Shown one piece after another: positions 50,409-58,868 of a stretch of DNA of 64,000 bases. The notes beneath the pieces were generated by a model. The model was not told the DNA's origin. It worked only from the letters and a program-made list of their open reading frames with translations, and did no database searches. Both the position numbers and the translations under genes were made by a program. Position 1 is the first letter of the stretch, and each line of letters opens with the position of its first letter. Source of the stretch: Aldehydirespirator sp028819505 (GTDB lineage Bacteria > Actinomycetota > Acidimicrobiia > Acidimicrobiales > Aldehydirespiratoraceae); the NCBI GenBank assembly GCA_965207755.1, contig OZ242297.1, positions 3,162,001 to 3,226,000 on the forward strand, written 5' to 3'.

Positions 50409-53400
50409 ATGTTGGACCTGACTCAGTTGGCTGGTCTGCCCGACGCCCCTTACACGAACTTCGAAGCTTTGACACGAGCAATCGTGTCACGCCGATACGG
50501 AGCATTGGGAACAATTCGCGAGTGGCGCCAGCAGCCTGGTGTGGAGTTCTATCTGCGGGTCGAACACCCCGGCGAACTCGGGGATCCCGGCCGCGTGTGG
50601 GGGTGGTCGTGCAAATGGTTCTTGCTCGGCTCGGGCAACAGACTCACTCGTTCACAACGCACGCAGATCGAGGAGTCGGTTGACAAGGCGACTGAATACG
50701 TCGACGGGCTGACCGATTTCGTGCTCTGCCTTCCAGTGCGGCCTGCGAGGAAGGATGTGGAGTGGATCGACGGCCTGGGACCGTCCAGGGACATCTCGAC
50801 AAAGCTGTGGGCGGCAGAGGACTTCGACGCTCAGCTCTCTGGGTTCGACGAGCTCCGTTCCACGTTCTTCGGAGAGCTCGTGCTGTCCCCAGAAGCGCTG
50901 GAGAAGGCTCACGAGCGGTCCGTCGCGCCAGTCAAGGCGCGATGGGTACCGCAACTGCACAGGCCAAGCCATTTGGAACACAAGCTTGAGCGGACGCTTC
51001 TGCGCTCGGCGGCGTTCGGATTGCTCGATGAGTGCGCCGCATCCATCGCATATCGAACCGAGACGCTCCGTGACGCCTTCGGCGCCATCGACGACGACTC
51101 GCTCCGCGCAGATGCCAAGGACATAGCGGATGACCTAGACAAGTTTGTCACCGACCTGCGCGCGATAGTCGACGCTGGATGCAACCGTCGCCCGACCGAA
51201 GCTCGTCACCGCATCGCCGAGCAGCCGCCACCCGCCTCCTCGCCACGCAAGCTCCAGAATCTTGTGTTCGCGCTGAGGAGACGGCGACTGCCCGCCGCCC
51301 TAGCTGTCACCGGCATCGTCGCCGAGATCCGTGACGCGGTCTGGTGGCTGCAGGAGGCCACTGCTGATGCGGACGCCCGGATGATCGCCGTCGTTGCCGC
51401 TGCTGGCTTGGGCAAGACACACCTAGCCGCGCAGCTGACCGCGCCGCTTGATCAGGAGACAGCCGGGGTGTTCATCCAGGGCGGGCACCTGAGAGCCGGT
51501 GACAGCCTCGATGACCTGGTGCAGCGGATCCCTGGGCTCAAGGTCAACCGTTTCGACGACCTCCTTGAGGCGCTCAACTCAGCAGGTGCGCGTGCTGGCG
51601 CCCGTATCCCAGTAGCCATCGACGGGCTGAACGAGGCGGAGCGACCCTCCGAGTGGCGCGGACTGCTAGAAGAACTCGTACCAGCGCTTGGTGACTTCCC
51701 CAACGTGGTCGTAGTCATCACGCTCCGCGAGGAGCTGGCCACCAGGGCTGTTCCGACCACAGCCACAACCGTCGAACTCGAGTGGTACCGGCCCGAGGTC
51801 AACGACCTCGTCGACGCCTACTTCGAGCACTATCTCATCGACTCCGCCGGTGCCTGGCTACCGATCGGCATGTTCCACAACCCGCTGTTCGTGCGGATTT
51901 ACTGTGAGGCAGCGAACCCGCAACGCCAGCATCCGGTTGGTGTCGAGGCATTGCCGACTTCGCTGGTCGGTGTCTTCGAGTTGTACGTCGGTCGTGTAGT
52001 CAAGCGTCTCGCAGAAGATCCTGCTCGTGTGGCGATACCCAGTGACCAGATCAGACGCAGGCTCACTTCGTTGGCTCTTGAGCTGTGGACCCGCGGCACC
52101 CGGCGGCTCCCGTCCGACCACGCGAGGGCGATACTGGACGCCGGCGAGACGAACTGGGACGAGAGCCTGCTCCGTCGCCTCGAAGAGGAAGGCGTTCTCC
52201 TTCGCGAGGAGATTGATGGCGGCGACGACACTCAAGTGGGAATACTGTTCGATCGCTTCGCCGGATACCTAGTCGCTGACGGTCTGCTGGTGCGCATGCC
52301 CTACTCCGAGGTGGCGGAGGATCTCTCCGAATCATCGCTATGGGAGTCCCTCCTAGGCGAGGAGAGCCAACCGTTCGGTGACGACGTTGCCGTCAACATG
52401 GTCGGGTTGGTTCCCCGCCGATTCGGTGGGCACCATCTCTGGCGCTTCGCGCCGGACGAGCGCCGGCCCTGGGCACTTGCTCAGGAGCTCCACTCGGAAT
52501 CCGAGTTCCTTGACGATCGCACCGTCGACGAACTCGAGACGCTGATCGTCGGCGGGACATGGTCACCCTTTGGCCGACAGCACCCGCTTGATCGGCTTTG
52601 GGAGGTGCGGGCTTCGCCCACTCACCGCCTCAACGCCGACTTCCTTGATCGAGTCCTTCACCGGTTGCCATTGCCTGAGCGCGACCGTTGTTGGACCGAA
52701 TGGATCCGCCATCGCACCAGCGACCTGATCCTCGAGGATCTGAAGGCGGTGATCGATTACTGGGCTCGCGAGTTCGATCGCAACGACCGAGATGGCCTGA
52801 ATGCTCTCGCCACAGCGTGGCTCCTCACTTCCACAAGCCAGGAAGTGCGCGATCTGGCGACCAAGGCTCTGCAGCGCTACGGCCGACCGGAGCCGAAGCG
52901 CGCTTTCGTGATCGCTTCGCGGATGCTCGATGTTGACGATCCGTATGTGATTGAGCGCGCCGTGGGTGCCGCCTTCGGTGCCATTTGCGCCCACCAGATG
53001 CCCGACCCTGGTGGACCGTTCGAGCGCGCACTCGCGGGTTGGCTCGTCACACTGCGCGACCGCTTCCTCGACGGAGGAACGTCGCCAACTTCTCACGAGT
53101 TGCTTCGGAGCTATGTTCGGGCAACCTTCGAGTTCGCCGGGACGCTCCACGCCGGTGCTGTCCCCACCGGGGTCGATCCGTCCACGCTGACGTTCCAGGC
53201 AACGCCCCCTCCGCCGATGATGACTGACGACGACCCCAACGCCGAAGAGTGCGACAGAACGTTGCGCAGGGATTTCGAGAACTACGTCATCGGCTCCGCC
53301 ATAGAGGGGAGACGGAACTACGACTTCCAGCATGCTGAATTCCGCCGGGCCCGAGCTGAGGTCATGGCCCGAGTCTGGAACCTTGGCTGGCGAGCCGCTC

Positions 53401-54404
53401 TGCTCGGTGACGTCGACCGGTCAATCGCTGACGCCGCTTACCGATTCGGGCGCGAGGGGAAGGTGGAACGGTACGGGAAGAAGTACGGGTGGATCGCGTA
53501 CTACGAACTGATCGGCCGTCTTGCCGATGCCGGGCGGATGCGCGACCGGTGGGTTGGTGGCGGGCGAAACATAATGCCCGACATTGACCCTTCCTTCCCC
53601 GATGAGCCTCCGGTCGTTCCTATCCCACTACCGGAGTGGGCTCCTACCGGAAGCACGAATGACGAAGTCTGGCTTCGGACGGGCGTTATGCATGTGCCAG
53701 AGGATGTGTGGTCACCCGATGAACTCCACAAGGTCGCTGGTGGTTGGCTGCTGGTTGAAGGTTTCTTGAAGCACCAGCGCGAAGGGCGATGCGTCTGGGC
53801 GTTCTTCCGCACGCTTTTGTTGGAGCCTGACGACCTTGATCCCGCTCTCACGATGATCGGCGAGCAGGACTACCTTGGGAACGACTTCCTTCCCAAGCTC
53901 TCGTCGGTCAGAGACGTGTTCGCGGGGGAGGCGCCATGGAGCAGCAGGTTCCAGGTGTCGTTCGATGACGGTGACGCCTATTCGGCTCCTGCTTTGCGTC
54001 ACGACTGGCAGGACGAGGGCATCAGACTCCGCCAGATTGCAGTAGAGCTCTCTACGGGTGAAGCCAGGACAGCAACGGTGCTGAAGCAGTCCTACGACGT
54101 ACCCTCGTTCGAGTTCGCTGGCCAGTTTGGGCTTCGTCAGCTTCCAGGAACGCTAGACCTTGCTGACCTTGGCGGTCGTCGCGCCTCCGCGACATTCCGA
54201 ACAGAGGAACCGTGGAAAGGCCATCTGCTGTACATCCGCCGTGACTTGGCTGCTGACTTCGCAGGCGATCACCGGATAGTGCAAGTTGGTTGGGGTGAAC
54301 GCGAGGTGACAGTCGACTGGAACTCCGTGCCCGCCTGGGTCCACGACGCGCAGCAGCGCGGGGAGAACGCGTGGCGGAACCTCCGGGTAGTTGACAAGCC
54401 TTAG
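50409..54404 (+). CDS. Large STAND-type NTPase with an N-terminal PD-(D/E)xK-like nuclease region
   Basis: This 1331-aa protein starts eight bases after the DUF6375-like gene. Residues 15-115 read 'NFEALTRAIVSRRYG', 'QPGVEFYLRV', 'GWSCKWFLL' and 'TDFVLCLPVRP'. The E..CKW pattern is that of Mrr/PD-(D/E)xK-like nuclease domains found in front of STAND NTPases. Near 325-345 is the P-loop 'AAAGLGKTHLA', then Walker B 'IPVAIDGLNEAERPSEW' and sensor 'VVVVITLREELATRAV', as in NACHT/STAND proteins. A winged-helix-like region and about 700 residues of helical repeat or sensor domain follow, with no known motif. This layout is that of anti-phage NLR-like (Avs-type) sensors, in which the C-terminus recognises a phage product. 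GC content is visibly below the backbone. Confidence 0.75.
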   Translation: MLDLTQLAGLPDAPYTNFEALTRAIVSRRYGALGTIREWRQQPGVEFYLRVEHPGELGDPGRVWGWSCKWFLLGSGNRLTRSQRTQIEESVDKATEYVDGLTDFVLCLPVRPARKDVEWIDGLGPSRDISTKLWAAEDFDAQLSGFDELRSTFFGELVLSPEALEKAHERSVAPVKARWVPQLHRPSHLEHKLERTLLRSAAFGLLDECAASIAYRTETLRDAFGAIDDDSLRADAKDIADDLDKFVTDLRAIVDAGCNRRPTEARHRIAEQPPPASSPRKLQNLVFALRRRRLPAALAVTGIVAEIRDAVWWLQEATADADARMIAVVAAAGLGKTHLAAQLTAPLDQETAGVFIQGGHLRAGDSLDDLVQRIPGLKVNRFDDLLEALNSAGARAGARIPVAIDGLNEAERPSEWRGLLEELVPALGDFPNVVVVITLREELATRAVPTTATTVELEWYRPEVNDLVDAYFEHYLIDSAGAWLPIGMFHNPLFVRIYCEAANPQRQHPVGVEALPTSLVGVFELYVGRVVKRLAEDPARVAIPSDQIRRRLTSLALELWTRGTRRLPSDHARAILDAGETNWDESLLRRLEEEGVLLREEIDGGDDTQVGILFDRFAGYLVADGLLVRMPYSEVAEDLSESSLWESLLGEESQPFGDDVAVNMVGLVPRRFGGHHLWRFAPDERRPWALAQELHSESEFLDDRTVDELETLIVGGTWSPFGRQHPLDRLWEVRASPTHRLNADFLDRVLHRLPLPERDRCWTEWIRHRTSDLILEDLKAVIDYWAREFDRNDRDGLNALATAWLLTSTSQEVRDLATKALQRYGRPEPKRAFVIASRMLDVDDPYVIERAVGAAFGAICAHQMPDPGGPFERALAGWLVTLRDRFLDGGTSPTSHELLRSYVRATFEFAGTLHAGAVPTGVDPSTLTFQATPPPPMMTDDDPNAEECDRTLRRDFENYVIGSAIEGRRNYDFQHAEFRRARAEVMARVWNLGWRAALLGDVDRSIADAAYRFGREGKVERYGKKYGWIAYYELIGRLADAGRMRDRWVGGGRNIMPDIDPSFPDEPPVVPIPLPEWAPTGSTNDEVWLRTGVMHVPEDVWSPDELHKVAGGWLLVEGFLKHQREGRCVWAFFRTLLLEPDDLDPALTMIGEQDYLGNDFLPKLSSVRDVFAGEAPWSSRFQVSFDDGDAYSAPALRHDWQDEGIRLRQIAVELSTGEARTATVLKQSYDVPSFEFAGQFGLRQLPGTLDLADLGGRRASATFRTEEPWKGHLLYIRRDLAADFAGDHRIVQVGWGEREVTVDWNSVPAWVHDAQQRGENAWRNLRVVDKP

Positions 54405-54733
54405 CGCGCCGCTACGACGATCTGGTGGCCAATCGTCGCAGAATTCGGGCGTAACCGGGCGTTCTCGTCGGTGGGACGTTCAATGGGCGCTGGCACCGCC
54501 ATGTGAGCGTCATCGTCCACGCCGACACCAATCAGGCATTGGCGATGATGCCGCACGGCAGCGTCGCTGTAACTCTCGATGCTCTTCGCGCCATAGTGAC
54601 ACCGCTCGTGCCAGCGCGTTAGAGTCGCGGCGCGGACAGCTCGCGCGCCTCGTTCCATCGACGCGCATGCCTCCACCAGCCGAGTAGGCCCCCAATAGAC
54701 TGCTATCGGACCTGACGATGAAGCGGAGGTCAT
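54401..54733 (-). CDS. Hypothetical protein, convergent with the NTPase gene
   Basis: A 110-codon frame from ATG 54733 fills the 335-base gap between two plus-strand genes. It reads 'IAVYWGPTRLVEACASMERG', 'TLTRWHERCHYGAKSIESYSD' and 'CLIGVGVDDDAHMAVPAPIE'. The composition looks protein-like, but no family is recognised. It overlaps the NTPase stop by four bases. It may equally be a chance frame over the intergenic region that must hold the promoter of the restriction gene. Confidence 0.35.
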   Translation of the reverse strand: MTSASSSGPIAVYWGPTRLVEACASMERGARAVRAATLTRWHERCHYGAKSIESYSDAAVRHHRQCLIGVGVDDDAHMAVPAPIERPTDENARLRPNSATIGHQIVVAAR

Positions 54734-54739
54734 CGAACC

Positions 54740-55624
54740 ATGCTCTTGATTTCCGACTATGCCTCGCAGCCGATGGAGTTCTGGGCCGATGTTCGCACAA
54801 TCAGCCAAGGCGTCGGATATACTGTTAGAGGAGAAAACCGCATCAAAGTTCCTACAGCCGTTGAGGTTGCGGAATACTACGAGCGGCTACATCTAGACTT
54901 TGGGCATCTTGTGTCTGGAAGACTGTGGACCTCAACAGGCCGACTGTTGTTCGACTATTTCCAGTATAGAGCTGAAGTACTTGAACAATCAGTGAAGCCA
55001 CTGCTTATGGATGCAGAACAGGCAAGGATGCTCTATGAGGAGACACGCGATGCACTTCAGCCTCGTCTCGATCCTCCCATGAATAAGCAGCGGGGCGAGA
55101 AGCGACAGGTAGCCTACCTAACGGCGCTAGTCAACATGGCAGTGGAGGATGCGACTCAGGGATACTCGTGTGACTATGACCCGAGGTCGCTAACGCTAGT
55201 AACGCAGGGCGATCGACCTCTGCGCACTCTGGCTAGACGAGTAGATGGAGCGTTTCCATCTGTTGTGAATCCGATAGCGCTCTGGGAAATCAAGGAGTAC
55301 TATCATACGACGACGTTCGGCTCTCGCATTGCTGACGGAGTATACGAGACACTATTGGACGGGATGGAGCTCAAGGAGCTAAGGGACGCCTCTGGAATCC
55401 ACATCCGGCACTATCTGATGGTTGATGCCTACAAGACGTGGTGGGAAGATGGCAGATCCTATCTGTGCAGGATGATTGATATGTCATATATGGGATATGT
55501 CGATGAAGTACTGTTCGGTCGTGAGGTCGTTGACCGGATCCCGAAGTTAGCAAACGAGTGGATTGTGGAGCTGCAACTGAGATCCCAATCTGAAGTCTCG
55601 ACCACTCACGGCAGACTTCTGTAG
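54740..55624 (+). CDS. Type II restriction endonuclease-like protein
   Basis: This 294-aa protein has a PD-(D/E)xK-like core 'NPIALWEIKEYYHTTTFGSRIADGVYETLLDGMEL', in which 'ALWEIKEYY' carries the E-x-K and the Asp/Glu precede it. Such proteins occur beside MboII/HpyAII-like adenine methyltransferases, and one is encoded just downstream on the other strand (55904-56809). The gene is much lower in GC than the rest, with many ATA, AGA and CTA codons, a sign of recent transfer. It probably cuts the unmodified site protected by the partner; the site cannot be deduced here. Confidence 0.7.
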   Translation: MLLISDYASQPMEFWADVRTISQGVGYTVRGENRIKVPTAVEVAEYYERLHLDFGHLVSGRLWTSTGRLLFDYFQYRAEVLEQSVKPLLMDAEQARMLYEETRDALQPRLDPPMNKQRGEKRQVAYLTALVNMAVEDATQGYSCDYDPRSLTLVTQGDRPLRTLARRVDGAFPSVVNPIALWEIKEYYHTTTFGSRIADGVYETLLDGMELKELRDASGIHIRHYLMVDAYKTWWEDGRSYLCRMIDMSYMGYVDEVLFGREVVDRIPKLANEWIVELQLRSQSEVSTTHGRLL

Positions 55625-55903
55625 CACTTCGGGCGGGGGATGGCGCACCAGGCTCACTACTGCCACTCATACCCGGGACGGTTGAGGACACCGAGACTCA
55701 ACTCTAGCCGTGTCTACCGAGGTACCCAGCGGTGTCGTGGACGATCAAACCTGCCGCTCGAATTATCTCAACCCAGAGTCCCTCGTCGGAGTTGGACCGC
55801 GTACCGTACTGAGAACCTAATCCTTCAGCGCTTCGGAGAAATACTGACTGACAACGGGCCAATAGCGGTCAACATATCACACCACCGGTAGAGAGTGCCA
55901 TTC
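55625..55903. other. Intergenic region between restriction and modification genes
   Basis: Convergent gap of 279 bases at about 50% GC. No open frame with a family resemblance or good ribosome site was seen, nor any strong hairpin. Confidence 0.4.
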
Positions 55904-56809
55904 CTACCACGTTAGGAGCAGCCGATCAGTTACGACCTCATTCTCCATGGTCTCACCGCCGAGTTGAAACCGACGTAGATGTGAGTATCCGCAGTTAACT
56001 TGTGCCTCTCGTTCGAACAAGCCGTTTGGAAGTGACAAATGGACCTGAGTTCTCCCGGTCTTTTTCGTCCCATCAATTGATAGAGCAACTCTTGTGCCAC
56101 GTTCCTTTGCTGCCGCTATCGCATCGAACAAGTCGACGATCGAGAACCGTTGAGCACCGTATAGAATTGCCTGAGAATCGACATATGGCGGGTCGCAGTA
56201 GACAATATCATTATTCCCAGCTAATGCCATCGCTTCACGAAAGTCCATGTGTGCAAAGGTTGTCCCACGGATTCGTTCCATCCAAAGCTTGACCCGCGAT
56301 TCGAATGACTCAGGTGACACTGGCTTGTGTACACCCACAGGTGTACTCATGTATCCGTCCAGTCGAAAGCGCATTACTCCGCCATAACACGATCGGCTCA
56401 GAAATAGTAGATCAGCTGGGTTTGGATTCGAGTTATATGAGGCCTTGATCTCCTCGTATGCCTCGACTCTATCGTCAGATTGATGCAGATATGAATACCG
56501 TTCCCTATACCAACGTACGAGGGTCTCTGGATCTGAATGAAGTGTCATCCATATCTCGGCCAGTGGCTTGAAGCCATCGGATCCAAGGGCCGTGTGTGGA
56601 TTAATTACTGCGAGAACTCCACCAGAACCAAGGAAGGGTTCGTAGTAGGTTCGATACTCGGCAGGGAAGTAGTTTGCGATTTCGTGTCCAAATCGCTGCT
56701 TGTTGCCTATCCACTTGAGCAACTGCGTCTTGAACGGAGGAGGGCTCATCGTGCAAGACAGTAGGAGTTCTTGCTGCATAGGAACGGTCATCTTCTCACT
56801 GTCCGTCAA
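55904..56809 (-). CDS. D12-class adenine-specific DNA methyltransferase (MboII/HpyAII-like)
   Basis: This 301-aa enzyme (possibly starting at Met21, 56749) has the MTase order alpha. It has 'LLKWIGNKQRFGHEIANYFP' (LKWxGxK), motif I 'YYEPFLGSGGVLAVI', 'LLFLSRSCYGGVMRFRLDG', motif IV 'DIVYCDPPYVDSQAILYGAQ' (DPPY) and 'VALSIDGTKKTG'. The 'YGAQRFS' and 'GVHKPVSPE' stretches match the MboII-type branch. It would methylate adenine in the recognition site of the convergent restriction gene. Low GC content marks it as acquired. It lies 7-8 bases downstream of a tRNA-like gene on the same strand. Confidence 0.92.
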   Translation of the reverse strand: MTDSEKMTVPMQQELLLSCTMSPPPFKTQLLKWIGNKQRFGHEIANYFPAEYRTYYEPFLGSGGVLAVINPHTALGSDGFKPLAEIWMTLHSDPETLVRWYRERYSYLHQSDDRVEAYEEIKASYNSNPNPADLLFLSRSCYGGVMRFRLDGYMSTPVGVHKPVSPESFESRVKLWMERIRGTTFAHMDFREAMALAGNNDIVYCDPPYVDSQAILYGAQRFSIVDLFDAIAAAKERGTRVALSIDGTKKTGRTQVHLSLPNGLFEREAQVNCGYSHLRRFQLGGETMENEVVTDRLLLTW

Positions 56810-56816
56810 GTATGTG

Positions 56817-56883
56817 CGCCCACGGCAGGAGTCGAACCCGCGTACACGGCTCCGAAGGCCGTTTCTCTCCGACCTACGCGGAC
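56817..56883 (-). tRNA. Atypical tRNA-Arg(UCG)-like sequence with a shortened D arm
   Basis: On the minus strand the 3' half is a clean tRNA. The anticodon stem ACGGC/GCCGT encloses the loop CTTCGGA (anticodon TCG). A four-base variable loop is followed by the T arm GCGGG-TTCGACT-CCTGC. The 5' stretch GTCCGCG pairs at all seven positions with the 3' CGTGGGC (two G-U). However, only 11-12 bases lie between U8-A9 and the anticodon stem, where 16-18 are normal, and no D stem forms. CCA is not encoded. It may be a degenerate or unusual tRNA carried by the island, or an old attachment-site remnant. Confidence 0.5.
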
Positions 56884-57042
56884 CGGGGCAGGTACGCCAT
56901 GCTGTTCAAGCTTTTCAAGGCAGAACGGCTTCACCTCGCACTGCCAGACCGTCTCGAAGCCCGCCCGTTCGAACCCGCCGATTCCAGCGAAAAATGACGC
57001 CACGGTCGGAGGGGCAGGCTGGGTGGGGAGATCTGAGATCAT
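56884..57042 (-). pseudogene. DNA (cytosine-5-)methyltransferase N-terminal fragment
   Basis: From ATG 57042 the frame reads 'PTVASFFAGIGGFERAGFET' and 'VWQCEVKPFCLEKLEQHG', the opening of a C5 methyltransferase (motif I FAGIGG, then the W..E.....C..L..H strand). After about 50 residues it runs into the tRNA-like sequence and out of family similarity. The PCQ catalytic motif and everything later is missing. It shows that DNA of a second restriction-modification system was once here. Confidence 0.8.
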
Positions 57043-57271
57043 GCGACTTGACCTTAGCTTAGGACATCAGCAGATTGCGTCAATGTAGTTTGCAGTTGTG
57101 ACATGGCCTACGCCCGTGAGCGGTCGCGATTCAGGGATTGCTGGAATATTTGTGTTAAATCCTAGCATATCATAGGATAGCAGATACATCATCTATCTGC
57201 ACGAACCTCTGCTGACAGGTATGCTGACGAAGCTGCGTCGGCGGGTAAGTCGCTGCGGCGGACGGCTGCTC
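57043..57271. other. Right edge of the island: AT-rich, two adjacent small inverted repeats
   Basis: ATCCTA (57159-57164) pairs with TAGGAT (57173-57178), and GCAGATA (57180-57186) with TATCTGC (57194-57200). Each has an 8- or 7-base spacer. They sit about 75-110 bases outside the right 111-bp direct repeat, in a place where recombinase-binding sites or the end of the inserted element would be expected. No gene is present. Confidence 0.5.
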
Positions 57272-57382
57272 TCAGGCCAGGCCACTGCGACGGGCCAGCA
57301 CCGCCTCCAGCACTCCCCCACCCACGGCCAGGGCCTTGTCGGAGATCTTCCAGCACGCCGCCGGGTCGGCGCGGGGGTCGAC
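57272..57382. repeat. Right 111-bp direct repeat of the island (yqeB 3' end)
   Basis: This is the counterpart of 48830-48940 in the same orientation, starting with the yqeB stop codon. The block at 57303-57333 is identical in both copies, and 14 bases (cttgtcggagatct) are again identical one base later. The two repeats enclose about 8.3 kb. Confidence 0.85.
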
Positions 57383-58054
57383 GTCGCCGATCTTGAGGCC
57401 AGCGGGCACCCGCGTGCCGGCGCGGATGGCACCCCTGACCACGCCGTCGAACGGCGCCCGGACGGTCGCATCGCCCACCTCGCCCAGCGGCCGGCCCCCG
57501 GCCACCAGGTCGCCGATGCCGACGCGCCACTCGACCGTCCCGTCGGCGGGCGCCCGAACGACCCGGTCGGCTGATCGACCCCCGATCTCGGCCGGCGTGC
57601 CCGTGTCGGGCTGGGCCTGCCCGGACCGGATCACCCGGCCCAGGCTCGGGCCCCGCATCGTCTCGACCACCGCGTGGCAGTCCACGCCCGCGGTGAACCC
57701 CGGCCCCAGGGCCACGACCGACTCGGCGTCGTCGATAGCGGTGTCGATGTTGCGCTTGGCCATCCTGGCGTCCACCACCACGTCGGGTTGGGCGTGGCCC
57801 AGCGGCGGCAACGCTGGGGCGACGAGCACGGCCACATCACCCTGTCCGGCTACCGCCAGAGCCTGGGTGATCGACTCGACCCGCACGCCCTTCATTCCCT
57901 GCACGATGATCTCGCCGTCGGCGACCGCTGTCGACAGCGACACCGTGCGGCGCACGGCCAGAGGCTCGGGCAGCTCCAGCACCACCACCGGCCAGCCCTG
58001 CCGCGTGAGGTGCCAGGCGACTCCGGTGGCCAGATCGCCGCCGCCCCGCAGCAC
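57272..58054 (-). CDS. yqeB: Selenium-dependent molybdenum cofactor biosynthesis protein YqeB (EF2563 family)
   Basis: This protein of about 260 aa starts at GTG 58054 with 'LRGGGDLATGVAWHLTRQGWPVVVLELPEPLAVRRTVSLSTA', the family opening (GGGDLATG, then ELP.P..VRR.V). 'DVVVDARMAKRNIDT' and 'ALGPGFTAGVDCHAVVETMRG' follow. The C-terminal part is a biotinyl-like domain ('RAPADGTVEWRVGIGDLV' and 'APFDGVVRGAIRAGT'). It belongs to the set of genes that mature selenium-dependent molybdenum hydroxylases, with xdhC and ssnA-like genes directly upstream. The frame overlaps the end of xdhC region closely. Its 3' end is duplicated at 48830-48940. Confidence 0.85.
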   Translation of the reverse strand: MLRGGGDLATGVAWHLTRQGWPVVVLELPEPLAVRRTVSLSTAVADGEIIVQGMKGVRVESITQALAVAGQGDVAVLVAPALPPLGHAQPDVVVDARMAKRNIDTAIDDAESVVALGPGFTAGVDCHAVVETMRGPSLGRVIRSGQAQPDTGTPAEIGGRSADRVVRAPADGTVEWRVGIGDLVAGGRPLGEVGDATVRAPFDGVVRGAIRAGTRVPAGLKIGDVDPRADPAACWKISDKALAVGGGVLEAVLARRSGLA

Positions 58055-58064
58055 GCACAGCGGC

Positions 58065-58868
58065 TCACGTGCGGCGATGGGCGACCACCTCCGCCATGAT
58101 GCTGAGCGCGATCTCCTCGGGCGTCTCGGCGCCGACCTCGATGCCGATGGGCGCATGGACCCGGTCGAGCGCAGCCGGATCCACACCCTCGGCCTCCAAG
58201 CGGGCCCGGGTGGTGGCCCAGCGGCGCTCGCTGCCCATCACGCCCACATAGCCGGCACCGGTGGCCAGCAGCGCTGGCAGGGCCGCGGAGTCGACGTCCA
58301 CGTTGCGGGTCACCAGCACCACCGAGGTGTCCTGGTCCAGGATCCGCCCCTCGAGCAGATCGTCGACCGACCCGATGACCAACTCGTCCGGGGCACCGTC
58401 GCCCGCATCGCCGCCGGGCACTCCCGGGTCCGGCCCCTCTGGCGGATCGCCGCCGGCCGTCGGACGGTCGTCGGTGGCCACCACCCGGAAGCCCAGCCAG
58501 CCGGCGAGCTGGGCCACGGCCCGGCCCACGTGTCCGTATCCCATCACAACGACGGTCGGCTCGGGCATGTGCGGCTCCACGAATATCCGGACGTCGCCCC
58601 CGCAGACGCCGGGATCGCCCCGGCCGGGATCGACTAGACGGTACGACAGCAGGCGGCAGCGGCCGTCAGCGAGCGCGGCCACCGCCTCGGACACGACGCG
58701 GGCCTCCATCTCTCCGCCGCCGACGGTGCCGGAGATGGCCCCGTCGCGGAAGACGAGCATCTTGGCCCCGGCCCGGCGGGGCACCGAGCGCGACGTGTCG
58801 ACGACCGTGGCCGAGGCGACGGCCACACCGCCGTCGACCGCCTCGGCAAGCCGGCGAAGCAGGCTCAC
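58065..58868 (-). CDS. XdhC family protein (XdhC/CoxI)
   Basis: This 267-aa protein inserts sulphurated molybdenum cofactor into xanthine-dehydrogenase-type enzymes. It begins at GTG 58868 ('VSLLRRLAEAVDGGVAVASATVVDTSRSVPRRAGAKMLV' region), with 'AISGTVGGGEMEARV' (the Cys-less XdhC_CoxI domain). A Rossmann-type C-terminal domain follows: 'TVVVMGYGHVGRAVAQLAGWLGFRVVATDDR' and 'GAGYVGVMGSERRW', ending 'HAPIGIEVGAETPEEIALSIMAEV'. It is part of the yqeB-xdhC-ssnA set; the start lies in one copy of a duplicated junction shared with the amidohydrolase stop. Confidence 0.9.
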   Translation of the reverse strand: MSLLRRLAEAVDGGVAVASATVVDTSRSVPRRAGAKMLVFRDGAISGTVGGGEMEARVVSEAVAALADGRCRLLSYRLVDPGRGDPGVCGGDVRIFVEPHMPEPTVVVMGYGHVGRAVAQLAGWLGFRVVATDDRPTAGGDPPEGPDPGVPGGDAGDGAPDELVIGSVDDLLEGRILDQDTSVVLVTRNVDVDSAALPALLATGAGYVGVMGSERRWATTRARLEAEGVDPAALDRVHAPIGIEVGAETPEEIALSIMAEVVAHRRT

